Source: Pseudomonadota bacterium
GTDB taxonomy: Bacteria > Desulfobacterota > Syntrophia > Syntrophales > UBA5619
Direction of reading: 5' to 3'
NCBI GenBank assembly: GCA_018827585.1
Contig: JAHJXP010000262.1
Span: 1 to 14,597, forward strand
DNA length: 14,597 nt
In this document: piece after piece, positions 6,721 to 14,539 of the stretch
Layout of the letters: each line of letters begins with the position of its first letter
How positions within the stretch are numbered: the stretch's first letter is position 1
Notes under the pieces: model-generated
What the model saw: the letters and a program-made list of their open reading frames with translations, nothing else
Database searches by the model: none
Told to the model about the DNA's origin: nothing
Position numbers and translations under genes: made by a program

Positions 6721-9700
6721 ACCGCGACCAATCTTACGCCCTCATTCGGCAGACCTTTACTCAAGGCTTCGACAAGGCCCGTTTCCAAAACTTTGCCGTC
6801 AATCTGCTGAACCGGATTGATGAGTCCAAGGCCCAGGCGTGGAACAATACGTATGTCAAGGACGCCTTCAAAGATCACGTCAGCCGTTATGAGCGACTCG
6901 GCACCTACACCTCTCCCGATAACGGGAAACTGGACGTCCTGATTGTTCACCTGACCGATGAAACCAAGCTGGCGCGCGCCCGCACCGCCATCCGTAATTT
7001 TGTCGCCCACCACCTCAAAACGAGGGACGAAAAAGACGCCGCCCTTGTCGCTTTCGTATCGCCCACGGAAAAACAGTGGCGTTTATCCTATGTCAAAATG
7101 GAATACGCCACCATAGAGAAGGAATCGGGCAAGGTGGGTGTGGAAACCCGGCTCACCCCGGCGCGCCGCTTCTCTTATATCGTGGGCGAAGGCGAAAGCT
7201 GCCATACGGCGCAAACCCGATTCCTCCCCCTGCTCCAGGACATGAAAACCGATCCCAAACTCGCAGATATTGAGGAAGCCTTCAACGTTGAGGCCGTCAC
7301 CAGGGAATTCTTCAAGCGCTACGTGGAACTTTTCGAGAACATTCACCAGGCGCTGGAAAAACTCATCAAGGAAAACAAGGCCATTCACGACGAATTCCAG
7401 TCAAAAAACGTCAATACCGTGGACTTTGCCAAAAAGCTCATGGGCCAGATCGTTTTTCTCTATTTCCTACAGAAGAAGGGTTGGCTCGGCGTTGAAAAAG
7501 GAAAGGACTGGGGAACAGGCCCGCACGATTTTTTGCGTCGCCTGGCCAGGGGCGAATGCGGCGCGTACCAAAATTATTTTAACGATGTCCTTGAACCGCT
7601 TTTCTACGATACACTGGCTACCGACCGGGGCCATGAGGCATGGTGCAAACGTTTCAAGTGCCGCATCCCGTTCCTCAACGGCGGTCTGTTCGAGGCGCTC
7701 GGCGGCTACGACTGGCGCAAGACCGACATCCTTTTGCCCAACCGGTTGTTTATTAACAATGACTCTGTCGAGGAAGGGATTACCGGAACGGGCGTTCTCG
7801 ATGTATTCGACCGATACAACTTCACCGTCAACGAGGCCGAGCCGCTGGAAACAGAAGTGGCCATTGATCCGGAAATGCTCGGCAAGGTCTTTGAAAACCT
7901 GATCGAGGAAAACCGCCGCAAAGGGCTGGGCTCTTACTACACGCCACGCGAGATTGTCCACTACATGTGCCAGGAGAGCCTCATCAATTATCTTGATACA
8001 GCACTCAACAAAGAAAAGGGACTGGTCCCGCGGAAGGACATCGAAACCTTTATTCATACAGGCGACCAGGCCTCCCATTACGAAGCGGCGCGCTTGTCGG
8101 GCACAAAAACCTACAAGCCGGAGTTGCCCGAAGGCATCGAGACCCACGCCCGCTTGATTGATGATAAGCTGCAGGACATCACCGTTTGCGACCCTGCCGT
8201 CGGGTCGGGCGCTTTCCCGGTCGGTATGATGACCGAAATCATCCGTGCCCGTTCCGCCCTTACGCCCTACTTCAATGACATTCATGAGAGAACGCCATAC
8301 TTTTTCAAACGCCACGCCATTCAGAACTGTCTTTATGGCGTGGACATTGACCCCGGTGCCATTGAGATCGCCAAACTGCGGCTATGGCTCTCGTTAGTTG
8401 TCGATGAAGAGGACGTGAAGCAGATTAAACCATTACCGAATCTGGATTACAAAGTGGTTCCTGGAAACTCATTGATAGGCTTTCCTTTTAAGTCGCAAAG
8501 ATTGGATGCGATAGAAAATCTGAAGAAGCAATTCTTCGATGAGATCGATCATGAGAAAAGGAAGGAATTAAAATCACAAATAGACAAGCAACTTCAAACG
8601 GCTTTTGTAAATTCAAAGAAAAGCTTGGGTTATGAAGTCAACTTCGATTTCGAAATATATTTTTCGGAGGTCTTTCACAACAAGGGTGGATTTGATGTTG
8701 TTATTGCAAATCCACCATATGGGGCAGATATAGATGAATTGTTGCCCGTTCTGCGAACTCTTTATCAGGATGCCATCAAGAACTACGCCGACATTTACAA
8801 AATGTTTTTGCAAATGGGGCTTCGAAAAATCAGAAATACAGGTATCCAGGCTTTCATCACCCCGAATACCTTCATCTCGCAGCCAAGATACAAGGACATT
8901 CGGAAGGTTCTTCTTGAAAATCAGATCGTTAAAATTGTGAACTTGGGGGAGGAAGTCTTTGAGAATGTCATCGTACCAACATGCCTTTCCTTTATTAAAC
9001 GGGTGCTGCCAGTCGATACCTATCTGTTCGCCGATTTGAGTAAAGAGAGTAAATTTTCGGGAGATCTATGGAGCATCATATTTCGCCAAGTATCTTTTCA
9101 GCAGGTGCTATCATCGAAAGACCTGAGCTTGTATTCTGGGAGAGAACTTAGGAGAAATGAGGTATTATTCACTGATGCCCTTGAGATAAAAGATGCAGGC
9201 ATCCAGTATCATCGGTCAGGAATCGGTTTGAAAAACAAAGGGGGCAACGACCTCTATGAGCGGCTATTCAGTGGTGACATCAAGAATTTCCGATCCAGCA
9301 TCCCGGTTTGGTATGGCAGACTTATAGACAGGTGGTTGATCCAGCCGGAAACAGACGAGTTTTTTAATCTCGATTACCGGCAAGTTCTTAAGAACAGTGA
9401 GAGTGCCAGTTTTACTAAAAACGTTTTTGACGTCTCTCCGAAAATTCTATGGAGACAGACCGCTTCATGTTTACGCGCAGTTATCGATGAAAAGAAACGT
9501 TGGTTTCGCAACACGATTCAGTGCGCCTATGTGAATGATACATACAAAGGCAAGTTAGATATCCTTTATGTTTTGGCTGTTATCAATTCCAGATATATTG
9601 AGTACGCGTATAACGGGTTGGTAAAGGAAGCAGGTAGGGTGTTTCCCCAAGTCAAACTCACCCACGTTAAGAAACTACCTTTGGTCGTGGCCGATAAGCG

Positions 9701-9872
9701 CGAGCAGCAGGAAATCATCGATCTGGTCAAAGAGATTCTTGCGGCAAAGAAGCTCGATTTCAAGGCGGATACGAACGCCCTGGAACGTAAGATTGATTGC
9801 CTTGTTTACAAGCTCTACGACCTGTCCTCCGAAGAAATCGCCGTCGTGGAAGAATCAACTCGTGAAAACTGA
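6717..9872 (+). CDS. Eco57I-type N6-adenine DNA methyltransferase with C-terminal specificity region
   Basis: This 1051-residue protein has a mixed alpha/beta N-terminal domain (1-150, with KLDVLIVHL and AALVAFVSP), a helical segment containing VNTVDFAKKLMGQIVFLYFL (232-251), and the SAM-dependent core. The SAM motif I is CDPAVGSGAFPVG (491-503), GVDIDPGAIEIAKLRLWLS provides the acidic ribose contact, and the catalytic motif IV is NPPY (665-668), typical of gamma-class adenine methylases. The C-terminal third (about 720-1000) resembles TaqI/Eco57I-type target-recognition regions. I find no clear PD-(D/E)XK triad in the N-terminal domain, so cleavage is more likely done by the PLD-helicase encoded upstream (ATGA overlap). 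DNA from about 8430 to 9650 is AT-richer than the flanks. Whether it is modification-only or type IIG-like is open. Confidence 0.88.
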   Translation: MNRDQSYALIRQTFTQGFDKARFQNFAVNLLNRIDESKAQAWNNTYVKDAFKDHVSRYERLGTYTSPDNGKLDVLIVHLTDETKLARARTAIRNFVAHHLKTRDEKDAALVAFVSPTEKQWRLSYVKMEYATIEKESGKVGVETRLTPARRFSYIVGEGESCHTAQTRFLPLLQDMKTDPKLADIEEAFNVEAVTREFFKRYVELFENIHQALEKLIKENKAIHDEFQSKNVNTVDFAKKLMGQIVFLYFLQKKGWLGVEKGKDWGTGPHDFLRRLARGECGAYQNYFNDVLEPLFYDTLATDRGHEAWCKRFKCRIPFLNGGLFEALGGYDWRKTDILLPNRLFINNDSVEEGITGTGVLDVFDRYNFTVNEAEPLETEVAIDPEMLGKVFENLIEENRRKGLGSYYTPREIVHYMCQESLINYLDTALNKEKGLVPRKDIETFIHTGDQASHYEAARLSGTKTYKPELPEGIETHARLIDDKLQDITVCDPAVGSGAFPVGMMTEIIRARSALTPYFNDIHERTPYFFKRHAIQNCLYGVDIDPGAIEIAKLRLWLSLVVDEEDVKQIKPLPNLDYKVVPGNSLIGFPFKSQRLDAIENLKKQFFDEIDHEKRKELKSQIDKQLQTAFVNSKKSLGYEVNFDFEIYFSEVFHNKGGFDVVIANPPYGADIDELLPVLRTLYQDAIKNYADIYKMFLQMGLRKIRNTGIQAFITPNTFISQPRYKDIRKVLLENQIVKIVNLGEEVFENVIVPTCLSFIKRVLPVDTYLFADLSKESKFSGDLWSIIFRQVSFQQVLSSKDLSLYSGRELRRNEVLFTDALEIKDAGIQYHRSGIGLKNKGGNDLYERLFSGDIKNFRSSIPVWYGRLIDRWLIQPETDEFFNLDYRQVLKNSESASFTKNVFDVSPKILWRQTASCLRAVIDEKKRWFRNTIQCAYVNDTYKGKLDILYVLAVINSRYIEYAYNGLVKEAGRVFPQVKLTHVKKLPLVVADKREQQEIIDLVKEILAAKKLDFKADTNALERKIDCLVYKLYDLSSEEIAVVEESTREN
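8430..9650 (+). other. Atypical, AT-richer segment covering motif IV and the target-recognition region
   Basis: Within the methyltransferase gene, codon use changes abruptly near 8420-8440 from GC-ending codons to A/T-ending ones, and returns to GC-ending near 9650-9660 where the conserved C-terminal helix begins. The segment covers residues of roughly 570-980, including NPPY and the DNA-recognition part. This fits exchange of specificity regions between RM alleles. Boundaries are judged by eye. Confidence 0.5.
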
Positions 9873-9923
9873 CTTCTGACATTTGCTGGAGAAAGAAAGA
9901 AAGAATATTATGATCTGAGCAAC

Positions 9924-9939
9924 CCCAAACGGATTTGGG
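9924..9939 (+). terminator. Short hairpin after the methyltransferase gene
   Basis: CCCAAA (9924-9929), a 4-base loop and TTTGGG (9934-9939) form a 6-bp stem 51 bases after the stop codon. The nearest T-rich stretch starts at 9957, too far for a standard intrinsic terminator. It may end the RM operon weakly or be an operator. The rest of 9873-10014 is AT-rich with no gene. Confidence 0.3.
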
Positions 9940-10014
9940 ATATAACGGCAATCATAGTTTTTCCTTTTATGAAAACCAAATCAAGCCCGATAAATCTAAT
10001 TTTAGGAGGTTATA

Positions 10015-10224
10015 ATGGACAATAGTAGAATATTGGGAATGAAAAGAAAGAAGCCATCAAAGATTATTAGATGGGACAAAGAGGAAATTAATATCCTTAT
10101 TTCTGATTATGCAAAGGGCGCAAGCCGATATAAAATAGCTTCTATCTTGGGGCGAACTCCCGGTTCGGTAGCAAATAAGATAAGACTATTAATCAAATCA
10201 AATATTTTACTCCGGCGTAGATAG
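10015..10224 (+). CDS. Small HTH (GcrA/SANT-like) DNA-binding protein
   Basis: This 69-residue, strongly basic protein contains the segment RWDKEEINILISDYAKG and KIASILGRTPGSVANKIRLL. That is the W..EE...L..  / IA..LGRT.GSV..K pattern of homeodomain-like HTHs found in GcrA, Myb/SANT and resolvase C-termini, with the recognition helix around residues 50-61. A strong AGGAGG at 10005-10010 sits ahead of ATG 10015. The gene is markedly more AT-rich than its neighbours, suggesting separate acquisition. It lies between the RM pair and the Hsp70/helicase pair, so it may act as a controller for one or both, like C-proteins of RM systems. That is inference; a decayed recombinase tail is another possibility. 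No partner or target site is identified. Confidence 0.6.
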   Translation: MDNSRILGMKRKKPSKIIRWDKEEINILISDYAKGASRYKIASILGRTPGSVANKIRLLIKSNILLRRR

Positions 10225-10326
10225 ATTAAACTTTTCTCTGACATTACCGAAATTGTTGCCATGCCGCCTGCGGTGACTGGCCAATTGAATGGCCGTTACG
10301 TCATCTCATTGAAAAACGAGGTTTGT

Positions 10327-12732
10327 ATGAAAGAACTCCAGCTATTTATGTCGGAAATGGATGCCAAGGGGCGCACCCGGGCGGCGCGCGCCTTCGGCAT
10401 CGACCTGGGCACCACCAATTCTAGTGTTGCGGAGGCTTTTTGGGCGTCCGGGGAGAAACCGGTCTGTCGGGTGATAGAGATCGATCAATCGCTCTGGCCG
10501 GTGGGAACCATGACGAGCTCCCTCGTGCCTTCGGTGGTCGCCGTGCTGGACAACGAGGGCCTGGTCGGCGAAGGGGCAAAAAGGCTGCGAACCAGACCCC
10601 AGGAGGCCAACCTATTTCCTGAAAAGAACCTTTTTTACGAAACCAAGAACGATATGGGGTTGCGCAAGTCCTATCACCGCGCACCTGAATCCTTCAACCA
10701 CGCCTCAAAAATCGCCGGTCACATCCTCCGTTTCCTGAAGGACGCCGTATGTCAGGAAGGACAAGGCAAGCCTGCACATTTCTGCGTCACAGTGCCCGCG
10801 TCCTTCCAGCTCAATCAACGCCGGGATACGCTTCTCGCCTGCGGTTATGCAGGTATTAAACTTCAGGATGACGATCTCCTTGATGAGCCCACAGCTGCCC
10901 TCATCGACTACATCATAAGCGAGGGGACCGACCGAATCGTCGAGGCGGGCAAGACAACCAGGTGCGTCGTTTTCGATTTCGGTGGCGGCACCTGTGATGT
11001 GTCCGTATTGGAAATCACAGGAGACAAAAAAACGAAACAGATTCTGATGGGCCAGATTGCCGTTTCCCGTTACCATCGCCTGGGAGGCGGGGATCTGGAC
11101 GCCGCAATCGTCCACGAACACCTGATTCCCTCGTTGCTTAAGGAAAACAGTTTGGGGCCGCTTGATCTTACTTGGGCTGAAAAGAAACGTGGGCTCGAAC
11201 CACAGCTTCTGGGAACGGCGGAAGCCCTGAAAGAGGCCCTCTGCCGGGAGATCGACCGGCTGAAGAAATTTGGCAAATACGACGAAGCAGACAAAGAAGA
11301 GGTGATGGCGAGGCAGCCGGGAATGACCCTTTATCGGGGGAAGCGATCATTCCACCTGGCCCGCCCGACCCTGACCGCGACGCAATGGAAAACCATCTTG
11401 GCATCATTTCTCGACCGAGATCTCCTCTATGCAAGACAGACGGAATTCTGTCTGACCCAGTCCATCCTCGCCCCCCTCCAGGACGCCCTGGATCGGGCCG
11501 GCCAGAAGCCGGAAGAAATTGATTTCTGTCTTATGGTTGGAGGAAGTTCCCTGATTCCCCAGGTACGGGAGGCGGTCGAGGCGTTCTTTCAGAAGAGCGC
11601 CGTCGGTTTTTTTCAGGATCCCCTCGCCATCCAGCTTTCCGTTGCCCGTGGCGCTGCTTGGAACAGCCTTTACAAGGCCATGACAGGGCAGAACCTCATT
11701 CGCCCTATTCTCCATGACGCTTTGGCGCTGGTCACCACGGGTGAAGGGCTCTTTCCACTTGTCCCGGCGCAGACGGCCCTCCCCTATCCTGCTGAAGACG
11801 ACTGGGCTCGGGTTGAACTGGTCATGCCCGCCCAAGAGGATCTGTTCACGGAAAATCTGCTCTTAAAAGTCGTGAGTGCAAAGGACGGACAGACGATATT
11901 TCATGAAATATGGAACATCCCTGAGCACGTGACGGCCGGGACGGAGATTGTCATGGAATATCGAATCACGGCAGGTAAACAGTTTCAATGCCGGGCTTTT
12001 CTGAAGGATGATCCGGAGGCCGTTTTCGAACATACCGTGGAGAACCCGTTTGTGAATGTCGTCAATCCCGGCAGCATCCGGCTTCTCATCGAAGAAAAGG
12101 AAGAAGAGTTGAAAAAGAAGGGTGGCGGATCGCCTGACGACCGGGATGATTTCATTCAGCTTGCCCGGTGGTATGCCGAGTTGAACCAGAAAGAACGGGC
12201 CTTGGACTGGTTGAGGTCAGCATTGAAAAATCTGGGAAAGCCCGATGTGGAGATTTTAAATCTTCAAGGAATCTACTATGGAGAACTTGGCGACCATGAG
12301 CGGGCAGAGAAGCTCTATCGGGAAGCGGACCGGGCGACGACATCCTGGAATGGCCCCTTGTTCAACCTGGCCCTGAGCTTTTTCCGAAGATCGATGTACC
12401 AGGAGGCGGTCGATACAATCGAGGCCGCAATCAAAAAGTGTGGACAAGAAGGTGAAGATCTGACCCTAAAGGCAATGTGCCTGGAGAAAATCGATCCCGA
12501 CAAGGATTACAAACCCATCTACCTGCAGGCCATCAAGGCTTTCGGCAGACCCGACAGCCTGTCCGACTGGGAGCTGGGTTGGTTTATAACGGCGGCACGA
12601 GGGGCGGGGGATGAAAAGGCCACCCAACAGGCGGAAAAGGAAAAGAGCAAACGTAAGAAAAAAGGGGAACCGGATATCGATTTGGAGGCACCACTGCCGG
12701 GGATCAAGGGCGGACTGATCGTGAGGGGGTAA
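10327..12732 (+). CDS. Hsp70-type ATPase with C-terminal TPR-like domain
   Basis: The Hsp70 nucleotide-binding domain is complete. Counting from ATG 10327, phosphate-1 is FGIDLGTTNSS (23-33), then VPASFQLNQRRDTLLACGYAG, LDEPTAAL (185-192), phosphate-2 VVFDFGGGTCDVS (214-226), LGGGDLD and adenosine motif LMVGGSSLIPQVREA (402-416). A beta-rich region of about 460-580 stands where the substrate-binding domain would be, but is poorly conserved. In place of the helical lid, an acidic/lysine linker with GGGS leads to TPR-like helix pairs (about 606-728: FIQLARWYAELNQKERALDW, LNLQGIYYGELGDHERAEKL, FNLALSFFRRSMYQEAVDTI) and a basic tail. ACGAGG 5 bases upstream favours 10327; ATG 10261 (823 residues) lacks a ribosome site. 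It lies 2 bp before a helicase gene. Likely an ATP-dependent remodeller or sensor, not the housekeeping DnaK; no DnaJ or GrpE gene is adjacent. Confidence 0.85.
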   Translation: MKELQLFMSEMDAKGRTRAARAFGIDLGTTNSSVAEAFWASGEKPVCRVIEIDQSLWPVGTMTSSLVPSVVAVLDNEGLVGEGAKRLRTRPQEANLFPEKNLFYETKNDMGLRKSYHRAPESFNHASKIAGHILRFLKDAVCQEGQGKPAHFCVTVPASFQLNQRRDTLLACGYAGIKLQDDDLLDEPTAALIDYIISEGTDRIVEAGKTTRCVVFDFGGGTCDVSVLEITGDKKTKQILMGQIAVSRYHRLGGGDLDAAIVHEHLIPSLLKENSLGPLDLTWAEKKRGLEPQLLGTAEALKEALCREIDRLKKFGKYDEADKEEVMARQPGMTLYRGKRSFHLARPTLTATQWKTILASFLDRDLLYARQTEFCLTQSILAPLQDALDRAGQKPEEIDFCLMVGGSSLIPQVREAVEAFFQKSAVGFFQDPLAIQLSVARGAAWNSLYKAMTGQNLIRPILHDALALVTTGEGLFPLVPAQTALPYPAEDDWARVELVMPAQEDLFTENLLLKVVSAKDGQTIFHEIWNIPEHVTAGTEIVMEYRITAGKQFQCRAFLKDDPEAVFEHTVENPFVNVVNPGSIRLLIEEKEEELKKKGGGSPDDRDDFIQLARWYAELNQKERALDWLRSALKNLGKPDVEILNLQGIYYGELGDHERAEKLYREADRATTSWNGPLFNLALSFFRRSMYQEAVDTIEAAIKKCGQEGEDLTLKAMCLEKIDPDKDYKPIYLQAIKAFGRPDSLSDWELGWFITAARGAGDEKATQQAEKEKSKRKKKGEPDIDLEAPLPGIKGGLIVRG

Positions 12733-12734
12733 CG

Positions 12735-13967
12735 ATGGGAACATGGCTCTTGCCACCGAGAGATCTGACACCGGACCAAACCCGGGCAGTTGAAATGAAA
12801 CCGGACCAAAACCGTGTCGTCTTCGGCATTGCCGGATCCGGAAAGACGCAGGTTCTGATCCATCGGGCGTGCTACCTGGCCAAGACATATAAAGTTCCTT
12901 CGGAAAAATACAGGGTCTTCGTCTTCACAAACGTCATCAAGCAGTACATCAAATCGGGGATTCAATTCCTGGGACTCCCCGATGAGACGGTCAGCACCTT
13001 CGATCACTGGTGTCGCCTCAACTACGAGAAGGAAATATCGAAAAGCCTCCCTTGGGCAGGGAAAACAATCGATTTTGAAAAGATCCGCCTATCCGTCCTG
13101 GATCGCTTGAAGACACGTCCTGCTCTTCAAAAGAACCTGGATTTCATCCTTGTGGATGAAGGGCAAGATTTGAGTCCACAGGCCTTTGAAATCATTGCCC
13201 TTGCAGCGCGCCATGTCACCGTGTTCGCCGACCGGATGCAGCAGATATTCGAAGATGGAGCCGGAGAAGAACAGATTTTGGCAAGAATGGGAATCAGGAA
13301 GGAAAACGCCACGCTTTTGGGGGCATATCGTAACTCACCCTATGTGGCGCAACTGGCTGCCTATTTTATTCCCGATGCCGTTCGACGCGGGCAGTATCTT
13401 TCTCAAATCGGCACACAGCAGCTGACGAAGGAACGGCCGCTTTGCTTCATCGCCCGTAATCATGACGAGGAGATGGATCGCATGGCCGAGGTCATCCGAC
13501 AGCGCCAGTTGAGGAACGAACGAGTCGGCATCATCGTTCCAAAAAACAAGCAGGTGCATGGTTTTGCCACCGCGATGCAGGAGCGGGGAATCGATATTGA
13601 AAAAGCGGTACCTCCAAAGAGGCCGGGCATGCCGGCGGATTTTGACTTCGGCAACAACCTTCCCAAGATCGCGACATACCACAGTGCCAAGGGCCTTACG
13701 TTCGACAGCGTTCTCCTGCCGAAAATAACGGCAAGCGCCTTCGATAATATTAATGACAGTGGTTTGCGGCAACGTATGCTGTTCGTTGGTGTCGCCCGCG
13801 CAACCCAATGGGTTTATCTCAGCACAACAAAAGGCATGGAACTCGACGAGTTCTCTCTTCTCAAAGATGCGGCAACCAAGAACCATCTGACCATCCAGGA
13901 CGGAATAGCTTCACCGGTCAAAACAAAGATGGCGCAACCGGATGACGATTATGACGCTCCGTTCTGA
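12735..13967 (+). CDS. Compact UvrD/Rep-like superfamily 1 DNA helicase
   Basis: This 410-residue protein shows the SF1A motifs in order: Q-motif LTPDQTRAVE (11-20), Walker A GIAGSGKT (31-38), motif Ia VFVFTNVIKQYI, STFDHWC, motif II LVDEGQDLSP (139-148), motif III VTVFADRMQQIF (161-172), motif IV AYRNSP (197-202), motif V IATYHSAKGLTFDSVLLPK (312-330) and motif VI LFVGVARATQWVYLS (349-363). All catalytic residues for ATP hydrolysis are there. UvrD is about 720 residues; this one lacks room for the 1B and 2B accessory domains, so its processivity or regulation must differ, or a partner supplies it. The gene starts 2 bp after the Hsp70-like gene, so the pair is co-transcribed and probably works together. 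No nuclease domain is seen. The acidic C-terminus ends DDDYDAPF. Confidence 0.88.
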   Translation: MGTWLLPPRDLTPDQTRAVEMKPDQNRVVFGIAGSGKTQVLIHRACYLAKTYKVPSEKYRVFVFTNVIKQYIKSGIQFLGLPDETVSTFDHWCRLNYEKEISKSLPWAGKTIDFEKIRLSVLDRLKTRPALQKNLDFILVDEGQDLSPQAFEIIALAARHVTVFADRMQQIFEDGAGEEQILARMGIRKENATLLGAYRNSPYVAQLAAYFIPDAVRRGQYLSQIGTQQLTKERPLCFIARNHDEEMDRMAEVIRQRQLRNERVGIIVPKNKQVHGFATAMQERGIDIEKAVPPKRPGMPADFDFGNNLPKIATYHSAKGLTFDSVLLPKITASAFDNINDSGLRQRMLFVGVARATQWVYLSTTKGMELDEFSLLKDAATKNHLTIQDGIASPVKTKMAQPDDDYDAPF

Positions 13968-14020
13968 GGTCGTTGCTGGCTTTGATTTAGGTTATTGAAT
14001 CATCTTTTCAGGGGGCGGTC

Positions 14021-14398
14021 ATGAAAACCATCCGGATATCCGACGAAGTATGGGATGAAATCGCTAAAAGAGGCAAGTTCGGCGAGACGGAAGACGATGT
14101 TCTCAGACGTATATTCAGCATTGCCAGTCCATCTCTTCCATTACCAAAGCCAATACCATCAAGGATCAAAAAGGCGATCCTCCGGATGTCTACGTTTGTA
14201 AGGAGCGGGACCTTGTTTGTCGAGTTTGAAAATGGCAGGAAAAACCAATGGGGTTTGCCCGATCAAAGCGACAGGGATGGGATTCGAAAAGTTCGGGATA
14301 TTGCTGTTGAGTTCGCCCGACAAAACAACGCCTCCTTCGGTCAAATGAATGCGGTAAAAAAAGCCCTCACAGATTCGGGATATTACGTCGCGAAATGA
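14021..14398 (+). CDS. Small protein with SeqA-N/RHH-like N-terminus, function unknown
   Basis: This 125-residue protein begins MKTIRISDEVWDEIAKRGKF and GETEDDVLRRIF, which resembles the N-terminal oligomerisation segment of SeqA and ribbon-helix-helix proteins (beta strand, helix, GES/GET turn, helix). A Pro-rich linker (38-47, SLPLPKPIPS) leads to a C-terminal domain (about 50-125) with FVRSGTLFVEFENGRKNQWG and a helical end, NASFGQMNAVKKALTDSGYY, for which I recognise no family. AGGGGGC a few bases upstream supports the start. It lies 53 bp after the helicase gene on the same strand and could be the last gene of that operon. A DNA-binding or oligomerising regulator is plausible; a catalytic role is neither shown nor excluded. 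Confidence 0.65.
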   Translation: MKTIRISDEVWDEIAKRGKFGETEDDVLRRIFSIASPSLPLPKPIPSRIKKAILRMSTFVRSGTLFVEFENGRKNQWGLPDQSDRDGIRKVRDIAVEFARQNNASFGQMNAVKKALTDSGYYVAK

Positions 14399-14403
14399 TC
14401 ACC

Positions 14404-14433
14404 TTGACATAAGTTAATATACAGGTTAACAAT
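14404..14433 (+). promoter_or_regulatory. Candidate promoter for the gene at the window end
   Basis: TTGACA (14404-14409) is a perfect -35 box. At 17-18 bp distance the best -10 match is TAACAA/AACAAT (14427-14433), which is modest. The region is AT-rich and just after a stop codon, as expected for a new transcription unit. Confidence 0.4.
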
Positions 14434-14438
14434 AAGAA

Positions 14439-14451
14439 AGGAGCTGCTCCT
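14439..14451. repeat. Short palindrome holding a Shine-Dalgarno-like sequence
   Basis: AGGAGC and GCTCCT flank a single T. The left arm is part of AAAGGAG, which looks like a ribosome site but has no good start codon at the right distance. It may be a small regulatory hairpin in the leader of the next gene, or an operator. Confidence 0.3.
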
Positions 14452-14539
14452 AATTCAAATATTCAGAAGAAACAAATGGTTGCCGTCACTTAGTAGCCAC
14501 AGTAGGTTAGATTATCTTAAAAGCAAAGGAGATGTTGTT

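Noticed and set aside
7467..8315. 282-codon open frame on the minus strand
   Set aside because: It is antisense to the helical and SAM-binding portion of the methyltransferase, with no ribosome site and no domain.
3505..9872. DISARM or BREX system
   Set aside because: A SNF2 helicase plus adenine methyltransferase recalls class 1 DISARM (DrmD, DrmMI), and the methylase recalls PglX. No DrmA, DrmB, BrxA/B/C or PglZ gene is present in the window, so neither name is justified.
10261..10326. Upstream ATG for the Hsp70-like protein
   Set aside because: No Shine-Dalgarno precedes 10261 and the extra 22 residues resemble no Hsp70 extension. ATG 10327 has ACGAGG at good spacing.
10327..12732. Housekeeping dnaK
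   Set aside because: The substrate-binding part is poorly conserved, the lid is replaced by TPR-like helices, and there is no dnaJ or grpE beside it.
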